A stretch of 64,000 bases of DNA from Altererythrobacter lutimaris (GTDB taxonomy: Bacteria; Pseudomonadota; Alphaproteobacteria; Sphingomonadales; Sphingomonadaceae). A program made the position numbers and the translations under genes. The notes beneath the pieces are model-generated. The model did not search any database. It was given only the letters and a program-made list of their open reading frames with translations, and was not told where the DNA came from. How positions within the stretch are numbered: the stretch's first letter is position 1; each line of letters opens with the position of its first letter. The DNA lies in assembly GCF_013371495.1 (NCBI RefSeq), contig NZ_JABWTA010000001.1:2764693-2828692 (forward strand). Direction: 5' to 3'. Shown one piece after another: positions 38,876 through 47,561 of the stretch.

Positions 38876-39949
38876 GTGAGTACTGACGATCCCACAGGTC
38901 CCCGCTCCGAGGACCAATCAAAGTTGCGTTTTGACGACGCGCCCGAGCGTTTTCGCGAAGGACATAAATCAGACCGGTTTTCCGGCGCATCAGGCGTGCT
39001 TTTCGAGCAGGCCATGGCGCAAACGCGTATGGCGATTTGCCTTGTCGATCCCAAGCAGGACGATCTGCCGATAGTCTTTGCAAACCGGGCATTTCGCCGG
39101 TTGACCGGTTATTCTGAAGAAGAAGTCATCGGTCGCAATTGTCGCTTCTTGCAAGGGCCGGATACTGATCCAGAGCCTGTGGCACGTATCCGCGAGGCAA
39201 TCGCTCAGGAAGACGTCGTCGTGGTTGAGCTGCTAAACTATCGCAAGGATGGCAGCTCATTCTGGAATGCACTTCATCTGGGTCCGATCTACAGTGACGA
39301 AGGTGAGCTGATCTACTTCTTCGGTAGCCAGTGGGATGTATCTGACGTTCGCGCTGCGCGGGCGGAAGAGCGCCATGCGAAGGAAATGGCGCGCGAACTC
39401 TCGCACCGGATGAAGAACATGTTCGCCGTTATATCCGGTATAGTGAACGTTACGGGCCGTGTCCGCGGAATTCAGGACGAGACCGCCGCGATCAATGCCC
39501 GCATTCAGGCGTTGGGGCGCGCATATGAAACGACGCTCGATGATGCGTCCTCGGGCAGTATTGAAATTGGCCCTGCCATTCGCAGTGTTCTTTCCCCTTA
39601 CAGCAAGGACGATGATCGCTTGCAATTGGCGGGTAATGGCGTGCGGATGCCGTTCGGCCATGTCTCTATCGTCGGTCTTATCCTGCACGAGCTGTCTGCC
39701 AATGCGACGAAGTACGGCGCATGGTCACAGGAAGGCGGCGTGGTGCATGTGAAGTGGGAAGTCCTGGATGAGTCCAATGAACTTTGCGTGACTTGGAAAG
39801 AAGTTGGCGGCCCGACTATCGACCGTGATGCGATAGAGCCCGGCACCGGAACGGCGATTGTCGATCGGCTGCTGCGAAGCGCAGGCGGAACAATCGAGCG
39901 CGAATGGAACGAAACCAGCTTCAGGGCCGTTATCAGGGTACCACGATAG
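38876..39949 (+). CDS. LOV-domain HWE histidine kinase
   Basis: A 357-residue soluble blue-light sensor kinase. The LOV domain (about residues 45-165) has the flavin-binding signature GRNCRFLQG with the photoactive Cys89. An HWE-type dimerisation helix follows with His177 in ELSHRMKNMFAV, and the ATPase domain has LHELSANATKYGA and a GTGTAIV glycine loop. Layout and length resemble EL346 of Erythrobacter litoralis, which acts as a monomer. The start is GTG with AAGGA 7 bp upstream. A one-domain receiver gene follows. Confidence 0.95.
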   Translation: MSTDDPTGPRSEDQSKLRFDDAPERFREGHKSDRFSGASGVLFEQAMAQTRMAICLVDPKQDDLPIVFANRAFRRLTGYSEEEVIGRNCRFLQGPDTDPEPVARIREAIAQEDVVVVELLNYRKDGSSFWNALHLGPIYSDEGELIYFFGSQWDVSDVRAARAEERHAKEMARELSHRMKNMFAVISGIVNVTGRVRGIQDETAAINARIQALGRAYETTLDDASSGSIEIGPAIRSVLSPYSKDDDRLQLAGNGVRMPFGHVSIVGLILHELSANATKYGAWSQEGGVVHVKWEVLDESNELCVTWKEVGGPTIDRDAIEPGTGTAIVDRLLRSAGGTIEREWNETSFRAVIRVPR

Positions 39950-39957
39950 GATGTGAA

Positions 39958-40341
39958 ATGAGCGCAAAGCTGACCCTTCTTCTGCTGGAAGACGAGCCCC
40001 TAATCCTGATGGATCTCGAACTCGCAGCAGAAGATTGCGGTTGTGACGCTTTGCCAGCTTCCAATGCCAAGGCTGCTCTGGATCTTTTGGAAGAGCATGG
40101 CGATGCCATTGATGCGGCCATACTCGATGTTTCACTCGGCGCGGGGCAAACTTGCTTCCCGGTGGCGCATCAGCTCCAGCGGATGGGTATTCCATACATA
40201 CTGCATTCCGGCGATCTTGACCGTCATAATGAGCGCATTCGCACGTTGCAGGCAGAACGTATTGCCAAGCCTGCACCGGTTGAAATAGTGATCGCAACCG
40301 CGCTTGAGCAGATTGCGCCGGGCGAGCGCGCATCAACCTAA
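39958..40341 (+). CDS. Single-domain response regulator, probable partner of the LOV kinase
   Basis: A 127-residue receiver domain with no output domain. The acidic patch (LEDEPLILMD), phospho-acceptor Asp57 in AAILDVSLG, the serine in LHSGD and the KPAP lysine are present. It begins 8 bp after the kinase gene, so the two are cotranscribed. It could pass the phosphate to another protein, as LovR does, or act as a phosphate sink. Confidence 0.9.
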   Translation: MSAKLTLLLLEDEPLILMDLELAAEDCGCDALPASNAKAALDLLEEHGDAIDAAILDVSLGAGQTCFPVAHQLQRMGIPYILHSGDLDRHNERIRTLQAERIAKPAPVEIVIATALEQIAPGERAST

Positions 40342-40595
40342 CGCAGTGGCTTGCTCGCGATCCGGCCGTTGTGAGTCGGTCGAAGCTCTGTTTATCCCTT
40401 GATCTTCGCTAGAATCGCGCGCGGTGCGCTCGATTTCGGAGCAATTTCAACCCGATTTGTCTCAAATCCTGTGCCATTGGGCCTTCGGGCGGGGGAAAAC
40501 CGCCTCTAGGCGGGGAAAAGTAGTGCATGGCCCCTTCGGTTTCCTCGCCTTCCATCCGTAAAAGGCGTAGCCCAGTCCCCAGGAGGAGATAGGTT

Positions 40596-41183
40596 TTGTC
40601 GAGTTTTCCAGACTGGCTTGCATCCGCATTACCGCCTGCTGCCCGTCATTCTGGCCTGGCGATTGCCAAGCTAGGCGATGCGCGGGGGCTAGGTCGTGGT
40701 GGTTTCGCCTTGTCCAGCCCTGCATTTGCTGCAGGCGAGGAGCTTGACCCCTGTTTCACCGCTGATGAGGAAGATGCGGTTGCTCCGCCTCTGGAATGGA
40801 CTGCGCCGCCTCCGGGGACGCAGGAGCTCGTCATCATCGTGGAAGATGCCACAACCGAAGGCGATGCGCCGCTGTGCCATTGGCTCGTCTGGGGTTTGCC
40901 TGGGCAGAAAGGCAAGCTGCTGGAAGGCGAAGTGCCGCAACGTGTGGGCAAGAATGGCCGTGGCAATTCGGAATGGCTGCTCCTCGATCTGCCAGGCGGT
41001 GAGCCGCACACATATGTATTTCAGATGTTCGCGCTGGATTTGCCACTCACATTGATGCCTGGCGCGACACGTGAAGAGCTTTTCGCTGAGATGGAGGGGC
41101 ATGTGACAGCCAGTGCTGTACTGACCGCCACATATACCAGCAGCGACGAGGAAGAAGAATGGGATGAGGAGGATGACGACTGA
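40596..41183 (+). CDS. YbhB/PEBP family protein with acidic tail
   Basis: A 195-residue phosphatidylethanolamine-binding-like protein with the LVIIVEDATTEGDAPLCHWLVWGLP core, which corresponds to the ligand-binding pocket loop of the YbhB/YbcL family. The C-terminus is an unusual run of Asp and Glu (SSDEEEEWDEEDDD). The start is TTG at 40596, backed by AGGAGG 9 bp upstream; no ATG is near. The function is unknown; related bacterial proteins may inhibit kinases or proteases. Confidence 0.85.
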   Translation: MSSFPDWLASALPPAARHSGLAIAKLGDARGLGRGGFALSSPAFAAGEELDPCFTADEEDAVAPPLEWTAPPPGTQELVIIVEDATTEGDAPLCHWLVWGLPGQKGKLLEGEVPQRVGKNGRGNSEWLLLDLPGGEPHTYVFQMFALDLPLTLMPGATREELFAEMEGHVTASAVLTATYTSSDEEEEWDEEDDD

Positions 41184-41258
41184 TTTGTCCGGCAACGGGC
41201 AGATGAGCCGTTCAAGCCTTCTTTGTATCACTAGCCTGAACTAGGAAAGGAATATGTC

Positions 41259-41510
41259 ATGGCTGGCAAGAACAATGCACTGCAGAAGCCGGTAACGCTC
41301 TCTGCTGCACTGGAAAACGTAATCGGCAAGGGTCCAATGACCCGCGCTCAAGTTACGTCTAAGGTGTGGGAATACATCAAGGCGAACAACCTGCAGAAGC
41401 CAAGCGACAAGCGCACCATCGTACCCGATGCGAAGCTCGGCGGTGTTATCGGCAATGATGAAATCTCGATGTTCAAGATGACTGCGGCGGTGTCAAAGCA
41501 CCTCACTTAA
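41259..41510 (+). CDS. SWIB-domain protein
   Basis: An 83-residue protein that is almost entirely a SWIB/MDM2 domain (LGGVIGNDEISMFKM core, preceded by VWEYIKANNLQKPSDKRTIV). In eukaryotes the domain sits in chromatin-remodelling complexes, while in bacteria it occurs alone or fused to DNA topoisomerase. A short DNA-linked role is likely. A terminator follows 20 bp downstream, so it is a single-gene unit or the end of one. Confidence 0.88.
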   Translation: MAGKNNALQKPVTLSAALENVIGKGPMTRAQVTSKVWEYIKANNLQKPSDKRTIVPDAKLGGVIGNDEISMFKMTAAVSKHLT

Positions 41511-41529
41511 GTCGCTGAAACATCTGAAG

Positions 41530-41568
41530 AGGGCGGTGAGGGGCGTTATGCCTCGCGCCGCCCTTTTT
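41530..41568 (+). terminator. Rho-independent terminator
   Basis: GGGCGG(T)GAGG (41531-41541) pairs with CCTC(GCG)CCGCCC (41551-41563) around GGCGTTATG, followed by TTTTT. This is the strongest terminator seen in the window and closes the SWIB gene; the convergent DUF985 gene ends 31 bp further on. Confidence 0.85.
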
Positions 41569-41598
41569 GTTTGTCGCGGCTCTGCTGTGCGCTAAAGA

Positions 41599-42051
41599 TT
41601 ACCAAGAAGGCGGCGTTTGGCCCGGATGCCATCCTTGGGGGGCGAGCTCGAAGTTCTCGAACTCGAAACCCGGTGTTACCACGCAAGTCAATAGTGTGTA
41701 GCCTGCGCTTGCTGCGACGGGTTGAGCCGCCTGCCATTCGCCTGGTTCCACCATCGCTTGCATCAGCTGCCCCTGAGACACACTACGGCCCAATACACGC
41801 TTTGTTGCGCTCGTCGCTTCGTCCGCTGCCGTCAGCAGCATAAGCGGATCGCCCGCCTGCCAGACCCACAATTCGTGCGCGTCGATCTTGTGCCAGTGAG
41901 AGCGCTGCTTGCTTGTAAGCAGAAAGTGGATCGCTGTGCCGATTGAACGCCCATCTGGTCCCGGCGGCCCTCGCCATGTCTCACGAAATGAACCGCCTTC
42001 GGGATGAGAGGTCAATCCAAGACTATCGATCAGTGTTTGCGCAACGCTCAT
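41599..42051 (-). CDS. DUF985 cupin protein
   Basis: A 150-residue protein with the DUF985 cupin pattern: HPEGGSFRETWR, the FLLTSKQRSHWHKIDAHELW strand pair with its histidine cluster, and a WQAAQPV strand followed by TLLTCVVTPGFEFENFEL. A metal is probably bound by the histidines. Some members relate to sugar epimerases, but no activity is established here. Confidence 0.87.
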   Translation of the reverse strand: MSVAQTLIDSLGLTSHPEGGSFRETWRGPPGPDGRSIGTAIHFLLTSKQRSHWHKIDAHELWVWQAGDPLMLLTAADEATSATKRVLGRSVSQGQLMQAMVEPGEWQAAQPVAASAGYTLLTCVVTPGFEFENFELAPQGWHPGQTPPSW

Positions 42052-42187
42052 TGTGAATGCTCACCCCCCAAAGCTGCTGTAGCGGTGTTTCTTTCGCGTT
42101 CAGCTGCTTTCTTTTCTAGCAAATCCGAGTAATTGCTGTGGAGACAATTGTGAAGCCTGTCCGACTTCAGGACTGAGGAGCGCAGAT

Positions 42188-43483
42188 ATGAAGCCCACCA
42201 TTCGTCCGGTCACTTTGCTGGTGGTCGCCGCCGCTTTGCTTGCGATGCCACTTGCTGCTCAGGAAGTGAGCGAAGAACAAGCTGTCGCGACCGCTATGGC
42301 AGCGTTGGAGGCAGCGCCGGTGTTCGATGGGCACAATGATGCGCCGATCCAATTACGGGTGCGCTTCAAGAACCAGATCAACGAGTTTGACTTCAACGAT
42401 ACGCTGCCTACCGCTGAAACGCATCCGCGCGGCGCGGCGATGCACACCGACCTGATCCGGCTGCGGGCGGGCAAAGTCGGTGCGCAATTCTGGTCGGTTT
42501 ACGTGCCTGCATCACTCGATGAGCCGGAAGCGGTGGTCATGACGCTGGAGCAAATCGATGTGACGCGCCGGCTGATAGATCGATACCCCAATGATCTGGC
42601 GCTAGTGACGACCGCATCAGAAGCAGAAGCCGCAATGGCGGAAGGCAAGATTGCTTCGCTAATCGGTATGGAAGGCGGGCATTCAATCGGGTCGAGTCTC
42701 GCTGTTCTGCGCGAGATGTATCAGCTTGGTGCGCGCTATATGACATTGACGCACTCCAAGAATACCCGGTGGGCTGACAGCGCGACTGATGATCCAGAAC
42801 ATGATGGACTAACGGGCTTCGGCCGGGACGTTGTCCTCGAAATGAACCGCATCGGCATGCTCGTTGACCTCAGCCACGTGAGCGAAGCGACAATGAATGA
42901 CGTACTCGATGTAGCTCAGGCGCCGGTGATCTTCAGCCATTCCGGCGCGCGGGCGATCAATGGGCATGCGCGCAATGTCCCAGATAGCGTGCTCGCACGG
43001 CTGCCTGCCAATCGCGGCGTCATCATGGTGGTTGGACTGCCAGGTTTTCTGAGCGAAGAGCAGCGGCAGTGGTTTGCGAACCGTTCAGCTGAGAAAGCAC
43101 GCCTCGAAGCTCTGTTCCAGGGACAGCCGGATATCGTGGCGTCTCGGCTAGGCGCATGGGATGATGCCAATGACAGCCCGATAGCGACTATTTCCGATAT
43201 GGCTGATCATATCGACCACGTGAGAGCCGTCGCTGGAATTGATGCGATCGGCATTGGAGGCGACTATGACGGGATGCCCACCGGTCCGGTTGGCATGGAA
43301 GATGTCACAGGCTATCCGGCTTTGTTCACGGAACTCGCTCGCCGCGGCTACACGCAGGAGGAGCTGGAGAAGATCGCCTCTGGCAACATTATGCGGGCAC
43401 TGCGCGAAGCAGGAGCCGTTGCTGTAGCATTGCAAGCTGTTGAAGGCCCGCGAGCGATCGAAACGCTCATCCCTGAGGAATAA
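42188..43483 (+). CDS. Membrane dipeptidase (peptidase family M19)
   Basis: A 431-residue exported zinc dipeptidase with a signal peptide ending in MPLAAQ. The metal ligands appear in the DGHNDAP motif, an IGMEGGH glutamate, [17 protein letters not shown] and the [13 protein letters not shown] and FSHSGARAI segments. Members cleave dipeptides, including those with D-residues, in the periplasm. It is a single gene; the neighbouring DUF3008 gene on the other strand ends 15 bp away. Confidence 0.92.
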   Translation: MKPTIRPVTLLVVAAALLAMPLAAQEVSEEQAVATAMAALEAAPVFDGHNDAPIQLRVRFKNQINEFDFNDTLPTAETHPRGAAMHTDLIRLRAGKVGAQFWSVYVPASLDEPEAVVMTLEQIDVTRRLIDRYPNDLALVTTASEAEAAMAEGKIASLIGMEGGHSIGSSLAVLREMYQLGARYMTLTHSKNTRWADSATDDPEHDGLTGFGRDVVLEMNRIGMLVDLSHVSEATMNDVLDVAQAPVIFSHSGARAINGHARNVPDSVLARLPANRGVIMVVGLPGFLSEEQRQWFANRSAEKARLEALFQGQPDIVASRLGAWDDANDSPIATISDMADHIDHVRAVAGIDAIGIGGDYDGMPTGPVGMEDVTGYPALFTELARRGYTQEELEKIASGNIMRALREAGAVAVALQAVEGPRAIETLIPEE

Positions 43484-43498
43484 GACGGGCCACCAAGG

Positions 43499-43684
43499 CT
43501 AGTCGGCGCGCTCTGGCAATTCGTTGCGAGATGTAGATGCGAGTTCTTCCAGGTCGTCTTCGCTCATGCTGTCATACATCTGTTTGGATGCACCTTGCAG
43601 ATCTGACACATTTTGTTCACCGCGCTTGGCGGCGAGCGCTGCGCCGGCCGCTTGCTGTTGTGCTGTGGATTTCGCTTCCGCCAT
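43499..43684 (-). CDS. DUF3008 small protein
   Basis: A 61-residue soluble protein with the DUF3008 pattern: AQQQAAGAALAAKRGE, followed by LQGASKQMYDSMSEDDLEE and an N-x-LPER end. No function is assigned. It lies 2 bp after the DUF2945 gene, so the two form one unit. Confidence 0.88.
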   Translation of the reverse strand: MAEAKSTAQQQAAGAALAAKRGEQNVSDLQGASKQMYDSMSEDDLEELASTSRNELPERAD

Positions 43685-43686
43685 CG

Positions 43687-43911
43687 TTAGGCCGCTTCTA
43701 ACTCGCTGCCGAGCTTAAGCACTTCATCGCCATCGTCTTGCTTGATCAAATAGGCAGGGTTGTCCTCTGACCCGTCTCGGGTGACTTCCGTACCTTTCAA
43801 AGTACGGGTGACTTCGCGTTCAAACCGTTCTTTGATTTGGCCTTCGGCCTCACCGTTGCCCCAAGACCATTTCACATGTTGATTAGTCTGGAAACTATTG
43901 GAATTGCTCAT
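43687..43911 (-). CDS. DUF2945 (HVA1-type tudor-like) small protein
   Basis: A 74-residue protein with the DUF2945 pattern: VKWSWGNGEAEGQIKERF, then VTRDGSEDNPAYLIKQDDGDEVLKLGSEL, a small beta-barrel fold resembling a tudor domain. It may bind nucleic acid or protein, but no role is shown. It is followed by the DUF3008 gene 2 bp away and preceded by a small membrane protein gene. Confidence 0.88.
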   Translation of the reverse strand: MSNSNSFQTNQHVKWSWGNGEAEGQIKERFEREVTRTLKGTEVTRDGSEDNPAYLIKQDDGDEVLKLGSELEAA

Positions 43912-43983
43912 AATTATCTCCTGCGTTACACAGGAGATAACGTGGGAATACGACTTAAGGTTCCGAATATGCTGCTGAGACGT

Positions 43984-44136
43984 TTAGCCCCAGATTGCAG
44001 GGACAATCCAGACGACTGACATAGCGATAATCGCAAGAAGCAGTCCAATTGCGAGCACCCAGCGCATGCCAGTGTTGCTGACTGCTGCCATCGCGTCATC
44101 ATCTTCGATGTGAATTGCGTCGTCTTTGTCTTCCAT
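43984..44136 (-). CDS. 50-residue membrane protein
   Basis: Translation of the minus strand from 44136 gives 50 residues: an acidic N-terminus (MEDKDDAIHIEDDDAM), then one membrane segment rich in Leu, Ile, Val and Ala (WVLAIGLLLAIIAMSVVWIV), ending in PAIWG. GGGAGG lies 6 bp before the ATG, the best Shine-Dalgarno in this region. The gene is shorter than usual cut-offs and would be missed by many pipelines. It sits 72 bp upstream of the DUF2945 start, on the same strand. Confidence 0.75.
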   Translation of the reverse strand: MEDKDDAIHIEDDDAMAAVSNTGMRWVLAIGLLLAIIAMSVVWIVPAIWG

Positions 44137-44223
44137 AAATACCTCCCATGGGCACCTCAGAGTGCAGTCTATGTCCCATCTACGAAGCAGTCGCTCTAAT
44201 GTTCCAGATCTCGTACTGCTGCT

Positions 44224-45063
44224 TCAGTCGCGCAGAAGTTCGTTAATTCCGGTCTTGGAGCGCGTCTGCGCATCCACAGTCTTTACGATCACCGCGCAAT
44301 ACAAGCTCGGTCCGGGAGATCCATCAGGCAGTGGTTTGCCCGGCAGGCTGCCTGGCACCACCACCGCGTAAGGAGGCACTTCGCCCATATGCACTTCGCC
44401 GGTCGCGCGATCGACGATCTTGGTCGATGCGCCGAGATAGACGCCCATTGACAGCACAGCGCCTTCGCCAACGCGGACACCTTCTGCGACTTCGCTGCGC
44501 GCACCGATAAAGGCTCCATCGCCAATGATGACAGGCTCAGCCTGGAGAGGCTCCAGCACGCCGCCAATCCCAGCGCCGCCTGAGATGTGCACGTTCTTTC
44601 CGATTTGCGCGCAAGACCCGACGGTGGCCCAAGTATCGACCATTGTTCCTTCGTCTACATAGGCTCCAATGTTCACAAAACTCGGCATGAGGACGACGCC
44701 TTTGCCGATAAAGCTGCCGCGGCGTGCTACTGCGCCAGGGACCACGCGAAATCCGGCTTCGGAAAAACGGTTGTCGCCCCAGCCAGCAAACTTGTTCGGC
44801 ACTTTGTCGAATGCCGGCTCCCCTGCCGAAGCCCCTTCCATCACTCGGTTATCGCGCAAGCGGAAGGACAACAGGACGGCCTTTTTCAGCCATTGATTGA
44901 CTTGCCAAGACCCATCTTCGCGCGGTTCGGCGACGCGCGCTTCACCATTGTCGAGCATCGCAAGAGCCGCATCGACGACTTCCTTGACCTCGCGGCTTGC
45001 TGGAGTGACTTCGCTGCGGTTTTCCCATGCAGCTTCAATTTTTTCAGCCAGTTCGCTCGACAT
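44224..45063 (-). CDS. dapD: Tetrahydrodipicolinate N-succinyltransferase
   Basis: A 279-residue hexapeptide-repeat acyltransferase that succinylates tetrahydrodipicolinate in the succinylase branch of lysine and diaminopimelate synthesis. The left-handed helix repeats are visible ([53 protein letters not shown]) with the [11 protein letters not shown] loop near the C-terminus. It is a single gene here; its partners dapE and dapF are not in the window. Confidence 0.96.
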   Translation of the reverse strand: MSSELAEKIEAAWENRSEVTPASREVKEVVDAALAMLDNGEARVAEPREDGSWQVNQWLKKAVLLSFRLRDNRVMEGASAGEPAFDKVPNKFAGWGDNRFSEAGFRVVPGAVARRGSFIGKGVVLMPSFVNIGAYVDEGTMVDTWATVGSCAQIGKNVHISGGAGIGGVLEPLQAEPVIIGDGAFIGARSEVAEGVRVGEGAVLSMGVYLGASTKIVDRATGEVHMGEVPPYAVVVPGSLPGKPLPDGSPGPSLYCAVIVKTVDAQTRSKTGINELLRD

Positions 45064-45148
45064 GCATGTGTCCTTGCAAGAATTTGGTGCGTGGCGGCGC
45101 TGCTAGCTTGCGCATGGCGTTGCCGCAAGGATGATCCACGCGTGATCG

Positions 45149-46237
45149 CTAAGTGGGCATGCCTGCGTCCAGCGCGAATTGATAGGCCCGGTCGACCAGT
45201 GGTTTAACCCGTTCGCTCATCGATTTCGCATGAGCCGAGGAAGCAGTGCCATCGATCACCCGTTTCTTGATGCCTTGCATGATCCCGGCGAGCCGGAACA
45301 AGTTATAGGCGAAGTACCAATCCATCGGCGGAACGGGATAGCCGGTGCGTGCGACATAGCGATCCACCGCTTGCTCAACCGTGGGGATGCCCAGCGCTTC
45401 CAAATCGAGCCCCAGCAGACCCGCGCGGCCATCGGCGGGCTGGAACCAGTTGAGCATGAGATAGCTGAAATCGGCGATCGGATCGCCCAGGGTCGATAGC
45501 TCCCAGTCGAGCACGGCAATCACTCGGTTCTCCGACTTGTGAAAGATCACATTGTCGAGCCGATAATCACCGTGAACGACTGAGCTCTCGTGCTGCGGCG
45601 GGATTGTCTGAGGCAGCCATTCAATGAGCTTCTCCATCTCCGGCATGTGCTCGGTTTCAGAGAGCTTGTATTGCTTCGACCAGCGGCTGATCTGGCGCGC
45701 GCAATAGTCGGTCGGCTTGCCATAATCGCCAAGCCCGATTTCATCCGGCTTGTTCAGATGCAAATCCGCCATTGTGTCGATCAGCGAGTTATAGATCTCG
45801 CGACGTTCCTCTGGCGAGTTGCTGGGCAGAGCCCCATTCCAAAGCGAGCGTCCATCCGCCATGCTCATCACGAAGAACTTCGCGCCGATGACTTCGGGGT
45901 CTTCGCACAGACCGTAAGTGCGCGGGACCGGGAAGCCTGTAGGGTAAAGCCCCGTCATGGCGGTGTATTCGCGGTCCACCGCATGGGCCGATGGCAGCAA
46001 TTTGCCGAAGGGCTGACGGCGCAGCACGTAGTTCGTGCCCCTCCCATCGATACCTGGCGTTTCGATCTTGTAGGTCGGGTTAGACTGACCGCCTTTGAAC
46101 TTGGTATAGCTGATAGGCCCTGAAAAGCCTTCGACATTGGCTTCAAACCACGCGGTCAGCTTTTCGAGATCAAGCTGGTCGCGTTCGGGTACTTCAATGG
46201 TACCGACCATTTCCTTGTCGAAATCGATATCCGTCAT
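45149..46237 (-). CDS. Phosphotransferase family protein (ACAD10-like)
   Basis: A 362-residue aminoglycoside-phosphotransferase-like kinase. The catalytic VVHGDYRLDNVIF loop and the VLDWELSTLGDPIADFSYL metal site are complete, as is the nucleotide loop region near GGQSNPTYKI. Members of this branch are found next to acyl-CoA dehydrogenase genes and may phosphorylate 4-hydroxy acids or related substrates (ACAD10/11 work this way). Neighbours fit: an alcohol dehydrogenase and an acyl-CoA dehydrogenase lie upstream on the same strand. Confidence 0.88.
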   Translation of the reverse strand: MTDIDFDKEMVGTIEVPERDQLDLEKLTAWFEANVEGFSGPISYTKFKGGQSNPTYKIETPGIDGRGTNYVLRRQPFGKLLPSAHAVDREYTAMTGLYPTGFPVPRTYGLCEDPEVIGAKFFVMSMADGRSLWNGALPSNSPEERREIYNSLIDTMADLHLNKPDEIGLGDYGKPTDYCARQISRWSKQYKLSETEHMPEMEKLIEWLPQTIPPQHESSVVHGDYRLDNVIFHKSENRVIAVLDWELSTLGDPIADFSYLMLNWFQPADGRAGLLGLDLEALGIPTVEQAVDRYVARTGYPVPPMDWYFAYNLFRLAGIMQGIKKRVIDGTASSAHAKSMSERVKPLVDRAYQFALDAGMPT

Positions 46238-46416
46238 GGCGCCTTTCCTTGAGCTTTTGATGCGCATTCAGCGATACGCTCACTGTGTTTTTCGAAACTT
46301 CGCAAAATCCCCGCAAATCCAGCTTTTCCGCCATTTAAGTGGCGAAGTGCCGCGCGAGAGTGTGACTTTCCAAAAATCATAATGCCGAAGCCTGAATTGA
46401 TGCGGTGTTCCAACGC

Positions 46417-46444
46417 GTCCTACCGGACCTGTTCCGAGTAGGAC
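46417..46444. repeat. Inverted repeat downstream of the alcohol dehydrogenase
   Basis: GTCCTAC (46417-46423) and GTAGGAC (46438-46444) are perfect 7-bp arms around 14 bases, 29 bp past the alcohol dehydrogenase stop on the minus strand. No T-tract follows, so it is at best a weak terminator. It lies in a 235-bp gap that otherwise must hold the promoter of the phosphotransferase gene. Confidence 0.45.
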
Positions 46445-46472
46445 AGGTGGAAGCCACGAGGACCCGATCTGC

Positions 46473-47561
46473 TTAGTCGAATACCACTACACTGCGCGCG
46501 GAATGGCCCGCTCGCATCTTGTCGAAACCAGCATTGATGTTTTCCAGCGGAATGCGCTCTGCAATGATCGTGTCGAGATCAAGCAGGCCGCGCATGTAGA
46601 AGTCTACCAGACGCGGCAGATCCACCGGGAAGTGGTTCATCCCCATGATCGCGCCCATTAGTTTCTTGCCGCCGAGCAAATCCATTGCGCCGAGCCCGAC
46701 TTTGCAGTCCAAGGGCATCATGCCGAGGATGATCGCCGTTCCGCCACGGCGTAGCGAGGCGACGGCCAGATCTGCACTCTCCTGACGTCCGACCGCTTCG
46801 ATGCCGTAATGCACACCGCCGCCCGATATATCGATGATCTGCTTCGCTGCATCTTCCGCCATGGCATCGACAGTGTGCGTCGCGCCGAGCACTTTGGCGA
46901 GCTCGCGCTTTTCAGGCAGCGGATCAGCAGCGATAACCTTGCCTGCCCCGGCAATCTTGGCCGCATTGATGGCCGCCAAGCCAACACCTCCGCATCCTAT
47001 GACCGCGACGGTTTCGCCCGGCGTGACATTAGCCGCATTGAAGATTGTGCCAGCACCCGTTGTCACCGCACAGCCGATCACTGCCGCGCGGTCCAAAGGC
47101 ATATCCTTGTCGATTGCGACACAGGCATTCTCATGGATCAGCATCTGCTCGCTGAAGGCCGAGAGATTGAGCATCTGGTTGACCGTCTCGCCGCCGTCTC
47201 TCGTAATGCGCGGTGCGTCTGTTTTTCCGCGACGTGTCGCTCCGCCAAGGCAAAGCGCCATGCGGCCGGTCACGCAGAATTCGCAAGTCCCGCAAAATGC
47301 AGAAAGGCAGCTCACCACGTGGTCGCCCGGCTTCACCGTGCGCACTTCGCTCCCGACCGCGCGCACGACGCCTGCCGCTTCATGACCCGGGATGGCGGGC
47401 ATGGCATGCGGGTAAGCGCCGTCAATAAAGTGCAGGTCCGAATGGCAAAGCCCGCAGGCCTTGGTATCGATCAGCACTTCATGCGCGGCGGGCTCGGCCA
47501 GCTCGACCTCGCCAATGACGAGGCCTTTGCCGGCTTCTTCGAGGATCGCTGCCTTTGCCAT
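46473..47561 (-). CDS. Zinc-dependent alcohol dehydrogenase
   Basis: A 362-residue medium-chain dehydrogenase. The catalytic zinc site is in CGLCHSD and PGHEAAG, the structural zinc set is C-x2-C-x2-C-x7-C in SAFCGTCEFCVTGRMALC, and the NAD loop is GCGGVGLAAINAA. It most likely interconverts an alcohol and an aldehyde in a catabolic route. It overlaps the stop of the upstream acyl-CoA dehydrogenase by one base (TGATG). Confidence 0.92.
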   Translation of the reverse strand: MAKAAILEEAGKGLVIGEVELAEPAAHEVLIDTKACGLCHSDLHFIDGAYPHAMPAIPGHEAAGVVRAVGSEVRTVKPGDHVVSCLSAFCGTCEFCVTGRMALCLGGATRRGKTDAPRITRDGGETVNQMLNLSAFSEQMLIHENACVAIDKDMPLDRAAVIGCAVTTGAGTIFNAANVTPGETVAVIGCGGVGLAAINAAKIAGAGKVIAADPLPEKRELAKVLGATHTVDAMAEDAAKQIIDISGGGVHYGIEAVGRQESADLAVASLRRGGTAIILGMMPLDCKVGLGAMDLLGGKKLMGAIMGMNHFPVDLPRLVDFYMRGLLDLDTIIAERIPLENINAGFDKMRAGHSARSVVVFD

